Below are positions 32,797-46,705 of a stretch of DNA of 64,000 bases, piece by piece. Every line of letters begins with the position of its first letter. Position 1 is the first letter of the stretch. Source of the DNA: Stromatinia cepivora. Lineage: Eukaryota > Ascomycota > Leotiomycetes > Helotiales > Sclerotiniaceae. Position numbers and translations under genes: made by a program. The stretch lies in assembly GCA_014898415.1 (NCBI GenBank), contig RCTD01000003.1, positions 1,860,001 through 1,924,000 on the forward strand, given 5' to 3'. The notes below the pieces were generated by a model. It was not told the DNA's origin, did no database searches, and saw nothing but the letters and a program-made list of their open reading frames with translations.

Positions 32797-34823
32797 ATCG
32801 TTTGTTGGCTTACTAGCGTCTTCCTTCCATTCCCATACATGTTTCGGTGTATGCCTGTATAGGGTTTTGTAGGGTATAAACCCTCCTAAGGAGTCGTATG
32901 GAAGAGTAAATTATATGTAATCCATTATAGGTAAGAATTCTGATCAATTGTTTTAATAATAGTTAATAAACGATCTTAATCGTTATTAAAGATACTAATT
33001 ATAGATCTCAATTTGATTATCGATTTAGGGATAATGAGTAGTGGATAGTTTGAAATCGATTCTTAGGATTTAACTGAATTCCTTTCAGAATTGTAATATA
33101 AATTAGGGGCCGCAATCCGATACTATAATATCAAAAGGATTATAATATCGATATATATAGTAGAGATATAATTATACTTGAATTCGAGTATCGATTGATT
33201 TGTGATAAAATATAGAGATAATTTGCTTTGTTAATCAATCAATAATAACTAAAATATTGTTATATCCATATTTATCTTTATTAAAGCTGCAATAATCCAT
33301 AATGATATGTTGTTATACTCGATTAGAAATCGGAAATGGATATAATAAACCAGGGGTACGATCGTATAAAACGGAACTATATTTGCAGGCATAATAATTA
33401 CATATATATCTAACTACAGTATCGTATATTCTGGATCAATAATATTATTGAAATAATAAAAGGTAGATTTTGCTTATACCAGAATAAACAATAAAAACGG
33501 AATTATAGATTTCACGAATCAGATAAATTCAAAGGTTGTCGATATTAGATACTACCAGATGATCATTGTAAAGCAAAAAGTCATTTTGGAGTGATATATG
33601 CTTATGATTTTGAATAGCTTGCATTCTGAGTGTTAACAAGCTATCTATAGTTTTATTTGCTTCGATAATATAGTTAATTAGATCGAATCGAAAAGCGATT
33701 TCATTCAAATCGATACTAATAATCGCTGTTTCGTCTGGATGGTACTTTTGTAAGGCTTTTCTTATGATTTCAATATCAACTTGGTTATCTTAATAAGCTA
33801 TTGAAAGCGATTCTTCTTCTTAGTATAATTCTAAAGATCCAATTCATCGATCTGATAGGTTAAAGCATCGGTGAAAGGGTTATCTTTTCCAAAGCGATAT
33901 ATAATAATAAAATTATAATCGATTAGAACTTTTGCCCAACGAATTTATCGGACATTAAAAGTCTTGGTAGTCATAAAATATTCGAGGATTTTATGATCGG
34001 TATAAACCTTGATTTTATATAATGAGCCAGCGAATTCCATTTTTTAATGATTGAGAGATCGAATGATTAATAGTATTTCCTTATTATGAACTTTGTAGTT
34101 CAGTTCAGTAACAACCATGGTCTTAAAGAAATAAGCTACGGGAAACCAATCTTCATCATGCTATTGTGATAATACATTAGCAACTACCCTATCAAATGCA
34201 TCTGTTTCGAGTATATAGGGGAGTCGGTGATTATAGTATTGCAGAAGCAGAGTAGAGATAAGCTTTTTCTTTAAGATATTGAATACATTTTGGTATACTT
34301 TGTCGAATACGAATTTAATATTTGCTTTAATAAATTCGTTGAAAGGTTTCGTTATTATATTATAATCCTTAATAAACCATCAATAAAAATTGCAAAAACC
34401 GAGGAATGATTGAATCCCTTTCATTATTATTAGAAAAATCCAATTCTCAATTATTTCAATCTTTTTAGGGTCCATTTCTATTCCTTTAATAGAGATGATA
34501 AAGCCCAAATACTTGGTGTATGTAATGTTGAATTCATATTTCTTGAGATTCGCTTATAAATTAGTAGTTTTTAATTGTTTGAGAATTAGTTTAATATAAG
34601 TTTAATACTCTTCTTTGTTCTCGAAATAGATTAGAATATCGTTGAGATATATTATACAGAAGATATCTAAGTAATCGAATAAAATATCATTTATATAACA
34701 TTAATAGGTTACAGAATCATTCGTTAATCCGAATAATACGATCTTATATTTGTATGATCTATATCGGATTCGGAAGGTAGTATACTTTTTCAAAGTAAGA
34801 TCTATTCTTATATAATAGAAAGC

Positions 34824-35066
34824 TTAGCGAATATCGAATTTGGTAAAGACTTTAGTATCGGAAAGCCAAGAAAATGTTTCGTTGATTAAAGGAAAAGGAT
34901 ATCGATCCTTATGTGTCAAGGAATTCAATAATCTGAAATCTATATAGAATTTCAAATTACTATTAGGTTTCTTAATGAATAAGATAGATATAATATAAAG
35001 AGCTTGATTAGATTTAATGAAATCTTTATTGAGGTTATCCATAATATATTCTTTGATGATTTCCAA
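34824..35066 (-). pseudogene. gypsy C reverse transcriptase fragment
   Basis: An 80-residue open stretch with the start of a Ty3/gypsy RT: IKEYIMDNLNKDFIKSN, LFIKKPNSNLKFYIDFRLLN, KDRYPFPLINETFSWLS and FTKFDIR. These follow the family consensus for the first RT blocks closely, although the expected Cys-Val-Asp-Tyr-Arg appears as FYIDFR. The catalytic block lies to the left, among stops. Confidence 0.8.
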
Positions 35067-37938
35067 TTATTCCAGGGATATTTTGTAAAGCAGACTGTAA
35101 TATAAGATTTGTTCTCCTTTGCCTTCCAATATGATTTTATAATTATAAAATCGATTAGGAGGTAAAATATTTGATTTATATTTAAAAAAGGTTTGATGAT
35201 ATTATCGATATTCAAATAGTATTTTAGGTTTTGAATCGATTTTGGTTAATATTTGATCAAATTTTTTTCAAACTTTTGTATTCTTGAATTTGATCAGGGT
35301 AACCAATATTCTCTCTTCCATATATTATTCGTTTTATTGAAAGTTTATTATATCATCGAGTTCTTTCAAAATAATAATAAAAAATTCAATTTGTTTATCT
35401 CTTTTATATTCTAATTGGAATTTATCAGGTTTGAATACGTATAAATCGAGGACTTCGGGCGATATACAGAGAAGGTATTCATAGATCTGCAATAATAATG
35501 TAATTGGTTGGAAAGGAGGTGAATTGAATTTAAAAGGAATCGGGATCTCTTCCTTTTCAATAAGAATCTGTATTGTATTCATATTTGAAGATTCTTGTTG
35601 TACATTATCAATTACGATTGATTTATTCAATTGTGAATCTTTTCGATTCCAATATTCTTTGAATTGATCATTTCGTCGATCAGCATTTTATTGGGTTAAT
35701 CGATTGATCTTTTGTTTGTAAAGAGATGATTAAATAATAAAGAGATTATTTGAATAAGAAATAGTATAGGGTCTCTCTTTAAGCTATTCAAGATATCTAT
35801 TGAAATAATCGAATTTCGCTCGAGTCTTTGATAATCAAAATCTACCTAAAATAACATTATAATTCCTTAATTCAATAATAAGGAAAGGGACAAAAGATTG
35901 TTCATGGCTATCGATCATTAAATTAAGGAATGTGAAATGGATAATAATATAACCTTACATACCATTATACCCTTTAACTTTAATTGAAGCTTCAAGCAGT
36001 ATAATTTTGAATTTAAACATAGGAAATAAACAAATAAGGAATGTAGTATTAATAAAAGCAAATCCATTTGCTCCAAAATCAATAAATACTCTTGATCGAT
36101 AAATATAATCATTTTTCGAAAGGTTACAAAAAAAAGTAAGTACTTTTTTTCCTATAAACTTAATTAGATCAAAAAATCTTATATCCTGTATAACGCTTAA
36201 AATGGAAATGGAGTCTAAGTATTTGGTTTTAAATGTTTTTCTTTTTCTAAACAGGCATTCTGTATAGCTTCAGTTGTAATTTTTGGACTGAAGTTTTCTT
36301 TGGCATCCTGATATTCTTCGAATTCTTCTGTTTCTTCTTATACTGTCTCAATCTCATTGAAATTATTGATATAAGGTGTTGATGTATATACTGCTCTAGA
36401 AAAGAGAAAAGATAACGAACATTTGAAGTTCGAATAGTTATTAGATATAATGGGGCCGATATATCCGAAAGGGGTATTCCAGAATAAAAATGATTTCGGG
36501 AACGTAGAGATTCCAAAATTGGAATTATTAGAGCTCCGAAAAGGTTATAAAGGATTCGTAATAATCGTTAATTTGTAAATAACTATAGAAACTTTTCGAT
36601 CAATATAATATCGGTTTTGTTCTCGTAATGAAACTTTGTTTTGATTTATTTTAATAAATATATTCGCGAGTTTTTTTATAGTTTTGTAATCCTTAATAAA
36701 TATTGCTATTGTTCACAAAAGAAAATCGGAAATCTTCTATTCGAGATCCCTAAATAAAATCTTATTGTCGGTAATCTCTATTTGGGTAACAAATAATCTG
36801 AACTTTCTATATCATTCTAGGAAATTGCTATATCGAATTGTATTAGGTATAACCTACATTTCGTATTGAGAACGAGCATCATCGATTTCGGCCGGGTTCC
36901 GATAAATCGTTGCAAATTGTTCGATCAATTCGAGTATTATGAGTCGGGGCACTTGTATATAAAGAATATAACAATGTGCTTATACTTCCGATTTGGTTTG
37001 GTCGATTATATATATATAACATTATATTTCACTCTTAAGTAATATAGTATACAGCTCGAATCGTTCTATAACCAATAATTGCCACAAATTAGCTTTAGAT
37101 TCAATACTATCGTTAAGTTTAGTAGTAAGATTTATGGGTTTTGATGCATATACATTTTGCTGCGAGTTATGATTGATATGGGAATGCGATTTTGATTGAT
37201 TAGATTGGCTTTTTGAATAAAGGGATCCCTGATTATTAAATGGATTGTCATTTTCTGAAAGAGAAGGAGAATCCTTGGAGGGCCCCGAATGATCAGGTTG
37301 TTTGATCGAAATTTTCTTCCTTTAATTTTGGGATCTTCGGGTTTGTTTGGATAAAGATCCTTGAATTTCGATTAAAGGAATAAAGGGAATCTTAAATACT
37401 ACTATTAATCTAGATACCTATATAAATATCATTTAAAGTTCAAAAAAGATTGCACTGTTGTAAAACTCGTTGTCATTATAACTTTCAATTATCAATTCTC
37501 CTTTTTCAAATTCATAATCATTATATAGAGATCTTATAGTTGTAATGATGATTCAAAAGAAATAATTGAACTATTGGGAGTATCGACTTTATATATTGGA
37601 ATCTTCTCTTTACCAATCTTCTTTCTTCCAATAATAATATTATCCAATCCTATATTTATATTTTCTTCGAAGGATTGTTGAAATAATTGAAGAGAAGGAA
37701 AGGGTTCCTCAGAATATACTTTCGAAGATTCGGAGCATACAAAAAGAAGAGTTTGTTGTATTATGAAAGTGATAGTACATTTCTAAAGGTGTTTATATTT
37801 TCATCAATTAGATCGGAATAGATCTTCTTCCTTTAGATATAACATTTGTAAAAATTCATCTAAGAAAGTATTATTAAAGTGAAGTATTATTTAGGAGATT
37901 ATTAGATAGCCGAATGCTTGTAAATGAATTGTAGATAA

Positions 37939-38220
37939 TATAACGTATAAAAACTATAATAAAACTAAATAAACAAGATCAATTATATTCTTTAGAATCT
38001 ATAACTAAAGAACTATAGCTTGTAAAGAGCAACTAAATATATATACACAAATACCCATTTATGGATTACAGGGTTATACATAAACATTATTAGGGTTACC
38101 ATTTTACCATACTAAATCATATAATTCGTAATGTATACACACAGATGATCAGCTCATAAATTGATATGGGAGATAAGAGGTATCACGTGGTTAGCCTCCT
38201 GTGGTTCACGATTCGTGACA
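37939..38220 (-). repeat. gypsy C LTR (right)
   Basis: 282 bp, from TATAACGTATAAAAACTA to ...TTCACGATTCGTGACA, followed by the target duplication ATAAT. Its last ~60 bases are less mutated than the left copy, so the two copies together show the original ends TGTGACG...CGTGACA. Confidence 0.85.
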
Positions 38221-38841
38221 ATAATTGTATAAGAATAAATTGGATTATATTATTTAAATAAAAAAATGATATAATTCAAATATTGAAAACTTGAAAAAAG
38301 GAGATGGAATTGATCATTAAAGAAAAAATCATTATAATCAAAATCGATAATATATTGAAACTCTTATAAATTATTTATGAATAATCATCAAATATATAAT
38401 CCGAAATTATAATAATTGCTTTTTTATATTAAAACAAATCTACAAAACGGAATATAAAGATTACAAAAATAAATATAAAAGTAATACTAAAAGAAATTGG
38501 ATTATTATTAAAGTTTTAGAATAAAATTGTAAAATATAATACTTATATCAGAAATCATATTAGTATTGATCCTGATATAAACAAAATAGATCAATCTTTT
38601 ATAGAAGTTTTTATAGGTATAATATTAGATATAAAGATATACAAAATCTAAGGAAACAAATATTATATTTATATTAATCCTAAGATTATTCTGAAAAAAC
38701 AAAGATATAACAAATTGCGGGATATTTCAAAAGTTGGTATATTCCTAGAATACTTAAAATTATGAATAAATATATCAAAATATATTTTTCAAAACTAAAT
38801 TATATATTTCGATTAAATAAAGTAATTATAAATGAATCTTA

Positions 38842-40260
38842 TCAAAAAAGAAATTTAGATCTTAAATTAAGAAATTGTAAATCAAATCTATAAGGAATAA
38901 AGAATATAGAATTAGATTGAAGACTTTGTAATAGATTAATAACAAATAAAGTATCTTTTCCATTTTTAATATTAAATATAATATCTATATTACCTTTGTT
39001 CCAAATATTCTTTTCAATAGATATTATATTAAATTTAATGATTATATCAAGCACTTTAATTGTTGAATTGAAATCAGGTAAATTAGATATATCAATATCA
39101 ATATATAATAAAAATGAAGATAATAATATCCAAAAAACAAATCAAGAATCTTTTTTTAAAGATACTTCAAATATCGAATCTATCATTTTAAAGGTTCCAA
39201 TTCAAAAATCAACTTTTGTAAACCCTGAATCTATATTAAAAGCAAAATTTAAGATTGTTTTAAATTTTATTGATAAGTTTATTTTAATAGAATCAAAAAG
39301 CGAAATAAATCTATAATCATTTGAAATTGAATAAAAGAATATAATAAATCTTGAAGATGAATCCCTAAAGTATTTAATACGAAAACAGAAAAGAAATATA
39401 AAATAAAATTCTGAAAAAGAATAAAAAAGTAAGATTATAAAAACATTGATTGCAATATCTATATAAATCAAAATTCAAAAAAATATAAAATATATTATAA
39501 TTATAATCCTAATCATTTACAAAATGAACCCTTATATCAAAAACAAAATTGTTTTAGATTTTATAATTTCATTGATAGATATAGATAATACAGAAAATAT
39601 AATATATCTGATCAAAGAAGTTCTGGGAATCAAAATACTAAGAATTTATAAGGAAGCAATATCAGATCAAAAATATTCTGAAAAATAAAAGAAAGTTATT
39701 TAAAAGGAAATTATATCTTTAATTCAAAATAATATTTGAGAAGAATATATATTTCCTAAAAAAAGTAATCTAGTTTTGATGAAATAGATATTTATAGTTA
39801 AAATAAAGAATAACAAAATAGAACAATTCAAAACAAAATTAATGGTTTAAAGATTCAATTAGATATTAAAAAAAGATTACAATGAAATATTTGTATCAAT
39901 AATGAAGTTAAATATATTCAGATTATTCTTAATTATTATTACAAAGGAAAATTTGAAATATTTATATTTCGATATCAAAAATGCCTTTATTGAATTGTAT
40001 TTGAAGGAAGAGATCTATTTCGAATTATCCTAAAATATCAAAATCGAAAAGGGATATATATTATGAACTTTATAAAGTTTATATAGTTTGAAGTAAATTG
40101 AAAGGGATTGAAGTTTATTATTGAAGAAAGAGCTTTTAGATATAAGCTTTATATAAAATTTGATAGATCTATATTTATATATATTCAAAGACTGTAATAT
40201 AATATTATTAATATATATCGATAATATCGTTATTGTATTATATATATCATTGCAAATCAT
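38842..40260 (+). pseudogene. copia A integrase end and reverse transcriptase remnant
   Basis: After gypsy C the copia A frame resumes. An open island at 38,996-39,316 corresponds to the linker between integrase and RT. RT is readable at about 39,880-40,260 (FDIKNAFIELYLKEEIYFEL, then YIDNIVIVLYISLQ). In the YxDD position the second Asp codon is AAT (Asn), a change expected from RIP. The same region recurs in copy B at 45,880-46,320, where the site reads YIDD. Confidence 0.7.
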
Positions 40261-40673
40261 TTAATTCGATAAAAAGCTATCAATCTGTTTTAATATCAAG
40301 AATCTAAAGGAGATTAATAAGATTCTAAATGTTAGGGTTATTTGTAATAGAAAAACATATATATTAATCATAGATCAAAAAGAATATCTTGATATTATAT
40401 TAATCAAATATAATATTATATATAAACAATACTAAATCAAAAAACTATTAATAATAGATTATACTTATTTCCGATTAACAATTAATAATAATAAATTGAT
40501 AGATATAAATGAATATTAATAACAAATAAGAAGTATAATCTATTTAATAATATATATTTGATTAGATATAACATTCTCAATTGAAAGATTTTTACAATTT
40601 ATAACAAAACCAACAAAATATTATAATATAATTTTGAAGAATCTGATACGATATCTATAATCAACAATCAAAT

Positions 40674-42349
40674 TGTGACGAACCCAACGAGCGTTTAGAG
40701 ATCAACCTTAGAATTAAAAGCTATAGAGTTAAAGAGAGTGTGCTACGAAGTTATATATATGATCGGTTTGGAGCTTAATATTGTACTAATCCGATTGTAT
40801 GCGATCACGTGTATCTTGTAACATTATTCCCCCTTTTTGAAGAGTTCGTCTCGAATTCGTTTTAAATGAATGATTTAAGTACAAAATGATCATTAATCTT
40901 CTTTTGATAAAAATTCCTAATGCGTGGATTGCATTATAGTTAACGAATACGCATTCATTATATCATTTACCTTCTTCAAATGATCTTCAAAATATCGGCT
41001 ATTGATTATCTCTTCAAAATCTTCATTATCGTTGTTTTCGAGTTTAATAGTCAATGTAATAACTAGTATAGGTTTTTATCGATTTCGGGTTCCTTAATAT
41101 GGGTTTAATGGATATATTTATATTTAATGAGAATTACTTTTATATTATATATATTTATTTTATTTATATAAAAGAGTTCTTTCAGAAAAGGAAAACTCAG
41201 GTGTTTGTATATAGAGTAAAATCAAAGTATGATTAGGTTTGTTTGATTGGGCATCAAAAGGGTTAAGAGTATTAATAATATTAAGATTGTTAATATCCAT
41301 TGGATCGTGATTCCGAAAATGGAATGGATTTTGTAATATATATGGGGCTTTAAACTCATTAAAATAGGATGATACAGGGAATCTATTTGCTGTACAAATA
41401 GTTAATTATTGTATAATTTAAACAAAATCGGGATAGAAGTGGGGAAGAGAAAACTATTGAGAAAAACGATTTCTAAAAATAATATTGAGTTTATTGCGAA
41501 AGGTTGAAATTTTATTCGAATCGAATCAATTTTGATCTTTGGTTTTGTAAAGAATTTTTTTGAATTTTGTAATATAGGTATATAAAGAATCGATTTCTTA
41601 TTTAAAAATGAATAACTTATTTTCAGCTTTTTAAACTTTATTCGGATTATTATAAATATATATAAATTGATTTAGGATTGTTGTATAATTTAAAGGAACA
41701 TTTTGATTCAAAAAAGAAAGTTGAGGTAATACCATAATTTATATATAAAATTCGAGATTGAAATAAATATAATAAAATTGAACTATAAAATTGCTAATCG
41801 TAATGCCATCTACTTATAATTTCGCTTAAATCAAAGGAAACCAGATATCGAACTTTTGAAAGCTACCATTGAACTTTTCAGGATCAAAGAGAAAGGGTTT
41901 CGGATAAGAAAAAATATAAATAATAGAAATGTATTCGAAAATCAGGGAGTATAGAAACAAGATTTCATCCCATTAATAAATCATTTCGCCACGAAATTCT
42001 ACAATTGCAAGATTTATCGAATCGTAATTTATAGCTTAGAAATTAAGGGTAAGAAAAAAGACAACATTTTCGAATAATATCAAGAAGATTTATATACAAG
42101 CGAATAAATATAAACATATACTTAGAACAGGAGCAAATGGAATGTACATAAATATAAGTGTATATTATTCCATTTCTTATTTAAAAGAACTTTTAATAAT
42201 ATAACGAACCTAATAAACATTTAGAGATCAATCTTAAAATTAAAAACTATAGAATTAAAAAGAATATACTACAAAATTATATATATGATCAGCTCGGAAC
42301 TTAGTACTGTACTAGTCCGATCGTACGCGATCACATGTATTTCGTGACA
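40674..42349 (-). mobile_element. gag-only LTR element D1 (1,676 bp)
   Basis: 150-bp LTRs at 40,674-40,823 and 42,200-42,349; target duplication CAAAT on both sides (40,669-40,673; 42,350-42,354). On the plus strand it begins TGTGACGAACCCAACGAGCG and ends ATTTCGTGACA. A polypyrimidine stretch directly inside the left LTR (CCCCCTTTTTGAAG) is the reverse complement of a polypurine tract, so sense is the minus strand. The ~1.38 kb interior holds one gag-like region (about 41,680-41,400 on the minus strand). No protease, RT, RNase H or integrase motif was found. Inserted in the RNase H part of copia A. Confidence 0.85.
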
Positions 42350-42937
42350 CAAATAGAAATTATAATTCGGATTAAAAAAAGTATAATCTGATATTTGTAA
42401 AGAATATAATATATTTGATGATATAATAAAAGTATATATAAATACAGATTGGACTAATAATAAATATAATCGGAAAAGTGTTTAAAAAGAAGTTATGATA
42501 TTCTATAAAAGTCTTATATTATAAACTAACAAAAAATAAATATCTATAACTATCTTTAATATAGAATCAAAATATATTACGATAACAATATTCATTAAAC
42601 AAAGGAGATAAATTATACAAATACTCAAAGATCTATTCAGATTAAATTATATTGAAAAGAATAAAAATATAATTCAAATACTTGATAATAATCAGGGCAT
42701 TTTAGTTTTAATTAAGAATTTATATTTATATAAACGATTCAAATATATAAATATCAATTATCACTTTATTAAGGATTTAACAAAAAAGAAAAAAATCGTC
42801 ATTAATTATATCAATATATACAATATAATTGTTAATAAAATAACAAAGCTTTATATAAAAATTGTTTTCGAAAGATTCAAAAAAATCCTAGGATTAATAA
42901 CCTAAAAAGATCAAATAGAATATCCTCAATAAAGGAG

Positions 42938-43093
42938 TATTGGAAATGAAACCATTATAAAATTAGAATTAAGATCATATGATTACAATAATGCACAAAC
43001 CATATTTGGGAATAATCTCAATTCTACTTCTATTAAAATTATAGATCCTTAATTCAATCTATATAATCAATAATACTACTACTTCCTGCACCA
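42938..43093 (+). repeat. LTR2, shared by copia copies A and B
   Basis: 156 bp, TATTGGAAATGAAACC...TTCCTGCACCA. It is the 3' LTR of A; B sequence follows directly, so it also stands in the place of B's 5' LTR. Confidence 0.8.
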
Positions 43094-43772
43094 AAAGTTA
43101 ATATATATCAATATTAATATATAATGAAAATAAAGATGATAATATCCAAAAGACAAATCAAAAATCTTTTTCCAAAGATATTTTAGATATTGAATCCATT
43201 ATTCCAGAGGTTTTAATCCAAGAATCAATTTTTATAGATCCTGAATCTATATTGAAAGCAAAATTTAAGATTATCTTAAATTTTGTTGATAAATTCATTT
43301 CAATAAAATCAAAAAGCAAAATAAATCTATAATCATTTAAAATCGAATAAAAGAATATAATGAATCTTAAAAACGAATCTTTAAAATATTTAATATAAAA
43401 ACAAAAAAGAGATATAAAACAAGATCCTAAAAGAGAATAGGAAAGTAAGATTATAAAGATATTGATTGTAATATCTATATAAATTAAAATTCAAGAAAGT
43501 ATAAAATACATTATAATTATAATCCCAATTATTTACAAAATAAATCTTTATATCAAAGATAAAATCGTTTTAGATTTCATAATTTCATTAATAGATATAA
43601 ATAATATAAAAGGTATAATATATTCGGTCGAAGAAATTCTAGGAATCAAAATATCAAGAATTTATAAAGAAATAATATCGGATCAAGAATACTTTAAAAA
43701 ATGAAAGAAAATTATCCAAAAAGAAATCATATTTTTAGTTCAAAATAGTATTTGAAAAGAATATATACTTCC

Positions 43773-45760
43773 TGTCACGGAAAGCCCTGTGATCCCCTGT
43801 ATCTTATGAAGGATCAAAGCGTATGCTTTCCAATCGGAATGAAGGATCCACTAGCCCTTACCAATCTACCAATTGATAAGGTGATCCTGATATCCTAATA
43901 AACAAAGATCTAGCCTAATTAAGATGCATATCGGCTAGATAACCATTCATTTGTTCTATATATACAGCTCTTGATTCATATAATCAAGGGCAAGTCATGT
44001 CACGAGATACACGTGATCGCGTCCGATCGGGCTAGTACGATACTAAGCTCCAAGCCGATCATATATATAGCTTTGTAGCACACTCTCTTTAACTTTGTAG
44101 CTTTTAATTCTAAGATTGATCTCTAAATGCTCATTAGATTCGTTACATTATTAAAAGCTCTTTCAAATAAGAAATGGAATAACATCTATATATACTTATA
44201 TATACTCCGTTTGCTTCTATCTAGACATATACTTATACTTTTTCGCTTGTATATAGATCTTCTTAATATTATTCAAAAATGTTGTCTTTTTTCTTACCCT
44301 TAATTTCTAAGCTATAGATTACGATTCAATAAACCTCGCAATTGTAAAACTTCATAACAAAATGATTCGTCAATAGGATGAAATCTCATTCCTATATTCC
44401 CTGATTCTCGAATATACTTTTACTGTTTATACTCCTTTTTATCCGAAATCCTTTTTCTCTAATCCTAAAAAGTTCAATAGTAGCTCTCAAAAGTTCAATA
44501 CCTGATTTCCCTCGATTCGAACAAAATTATAAATAGACAATACTACGATTAGCAACTTTATAGTTCAATTTTATTATATTTATTTCAATCTCGAATTTTA
44601 TATATAAACTATAGTACTATTTCAGCTTTTTTTTTTGATTAAAACATTCCTTTAGATCATACAACAATCCTGAATCAATTCATATATATTTACAACAATC
44701 CAAATAAAGTTCAAAAAGCCAAAGACAAATTATTCATTCTCAAATAAGGAATTGATTTTCTATATACCTATATTGCAAAATTCGAAAGGACCTTTTATGA
44801 AGCCAAAGATCAGAATTAGCCCGATTCGAATAAAATCTCAATTTTTCGCAATAGATTCAATATTACTTTTAGAAATCGTTTTTCTTAACAATTTTCTTTT
44901 TCTTATTTCTATCCCGATTTTGTTTAAGTTATATAACAATTAATTGCTTATACAATGAATAGATTCCCTATATTATTCTATTCTAGTAAACCTAAAGCCC
45001 TATATATATTACAGAATCTATTTCATTCTCGGAATTACAATTTAATGAACATTAGCAATCTTAATATCATTAATGTTTTTAGCCCTTTTAATATTTAATC
45101 GGATAAACCTAATCGTATCTTGATTCTATCCTATATATAAATACTCAAGTTTTCCCCTTCTAAAAGAACTTTTTTATATAAACAAAATAAATATATATAA
45201 TATAAAAGTAACTTTTATTAAATATAAACTTATCCGTTAAACTTATATTAAGGAATCCGAAATCGATAAAAGCCTATTCTAGTTATTATATTAATTATTG
45301 AATCTAAAAGCAATAATGATAAGGATTTAGGAGAGATAATCAATAACCGATATTTTGAAAATCGCTTGAAGAAGGTATATAATACAATGGATATATATTC
45401 GTTAATTATAATGCAATCCGTATATCAGAAATTTTTATCAAAAGAAAATTAGTAATCATTTTGTACTTGAATCATTTGTTTAAAGTAAATTCGAGACGAA
45501 CTTTTCAAAAAGGGGGGGTAATATTACAAAATACATATGATCGCGTCTGATCGGGCTAGTACAGTATTAAGCTCCAAACCGATCATATATATAGCTTTGT
45601 AGCACACTCTCTTTAGCTTTGTAATTTTTAATTTTAAAATTGATCTCTAAACGCTCGTTGGGTTCGTCACAAGTCATTCAATTCTTTTACTCTACCAATC
45701 ACGTGTACCACCTATTCCCCGATCCCTGAAAGTACTCTGTAATTATACTATCCCGTGATA
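43773..45760 (+). mobile_element. solo LTR E2, split by element D2
   Basis: E2 consists of 43,773-43,997 and 45,677-45,760 (about 309 bp without D2). It begins TGTCACGGAAAGCCCTGTGA and ends CTATCCCGTGATA, flanked by CTTCC (43,768-43,772) and CTTTC (45,761-45,765), a 5-bp target duplication differing by one C-to-T change. It matches E3 along its whole length; E3 shows the uninterrupted AAGTCATTCAATTC at the point where D2 inserted. A TATA-like TTCTATATATACAGC lies near 43,953-43,967. Confidence 0.8.
43998..45671 (+). mobile_element. gag-only LTR element D2 (1,674 bp, opposite orientation to D1/D3/D4)
   Basis: LTRs 43,998-44,147 and 45,522-45,671 (150 bp), target duplication AGTCA (43,993-43,997; 45,672-45,676). 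Here sense is the plus strand: the polypurine tract AAAAAGGGGGGG lies just before the 3' LTR. The interior contains the gag-like region at about 44,640-44,945 (QNSKGPF-like island 44,752-44,943). D2 gives the best view of the sense ends: TGTCACGAGATACACGTG... and ...CTCGTTGGGTTCGTCACA. Nested in solo LTR E2, so it is younger than E2. Confidence 0.85.
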
Positions 45761-46705
45761 CTTTCTAAAAGAAATAATCTGGTTTCGATGAAATAGATAT
45801 TTATAATTAAAATAAAGAATAACAAAATAGAACGATTCAAAATAAAATTAATAACTCGAAAATTTAATCAGATATTAAGAAAAGATTATAACGAAATATT
45901 TATATTAATAATAAAATTAGATATATTCAAACTATTCTTAATTATTATTACAAAAGAAAATTTGGAATATTTATATTTCGATATTAAAAATGTTTTTATT
46001 GAATTATATTTAAAAGAAGAGATCTACTTTGAATTATTTTAAAATATCAAAATCGAAAAAGAATATATATTATAAGCTTTATAAAATCTATATAATTTGA
46101 AATAAACTAAAAGGGACTGGAATTTATTATTGAAAAAAAAGTTTTTAAATATAAATTTTATATAAAATTTGATAGATCTATATTTATATATATTCAAAAA
46201 TTGTAATATAATATTACTGATATATATTGATGATATCGTTATTATATTATATATATTATTACAAATCATTTGATTCAATAAAAAACTATCAATTTGTTTT
46301 AATATCAAGAATCTAAAGGAAATTAGTAAAATTCTAGATATTAGGATTATTCACAATAAAAAAATATATATATTAACTATAAATCGAAAAGAATATCTTG
46401 ATATTATATTAATTAAATATAATATTATATATAAATAATATTAAATCAAAAAGTTATTAATAATGGATTATATTCATTTCTGATCAATAATCGATAATAA
46501 TGAATATCAATAATAAATAGAAAATATAATTTATTCAATAATATATATTCAATTAAATATAGCATTTTTAATTGAAAGATTTTCATAATTTATAACAAAA
46601 CTAGTAAAATATTATATTATAGCTTTGAAGAATCTAATACAATATTTATAATTAACAATTAAACAAAAGTTATAATTTAGGCTAAAAAAAATATAATCTA
46701 ATATT

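Larger units (their letters stand above)
31179..38220 (-). mobile_element. Ty3/gypsy retrotransposon C, full length (7,042 bp)
   Basis: LTRs 31,179-31,460 and 37,939-38,220 (282 bp each), bounded by the perfect target duplication ATAAT (31,174-31,178; 38,221-38,225). Sense is the minus strand: the purine tract CCAAAGGAAGGGGTAG adjoins the left LTR. From right to left on the minus strand: gag region (about 37,500-36,400), protease (VFIDFGANGFAFI-like, about 36,090), reverse transcriptase (35,066-34,824 and onward), RNase H (about 34,160-33,860), integrase zinc-binding and core (about 33,600-32,900), and the integrase C-terminus (32,796-32,584). All frames carry stops. Nested in the integrase region of copia A. 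Confidence 0.85.
28899..43093 (+). mobile_element. copia-type retrotransposon A (plus strand, nested in F)
   Basis: LTR1 28,899-29,053 and LTR2 42,938-43,093 (155/156 bp) start TGTTGGAAATGA / TATTGGAAATGA and end ...CA, preceded at the 3' LTR by the purine tract AATAAAGGAG. The internal plus-strand order is gag (about 29,100-30,500), protease end and pre-integrase (30,543-30,752, YILGLEVNLLLGKRIYKI), integrase (interrupted by gypsy C), reverse transcriptase (about 39,800-40,260, motif YIDNIVIV at about 40,215), RNase H (about 42,420-42,480, NTDWTNNKYNRKS) and the closing KYINIYHFI-like block just before LTR2. The order is Ty1/copia. Gypsy C and element D1 are inserted in it; removing them leaves about 5.5 kb. 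Full of stops. Confidence 0.8.
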
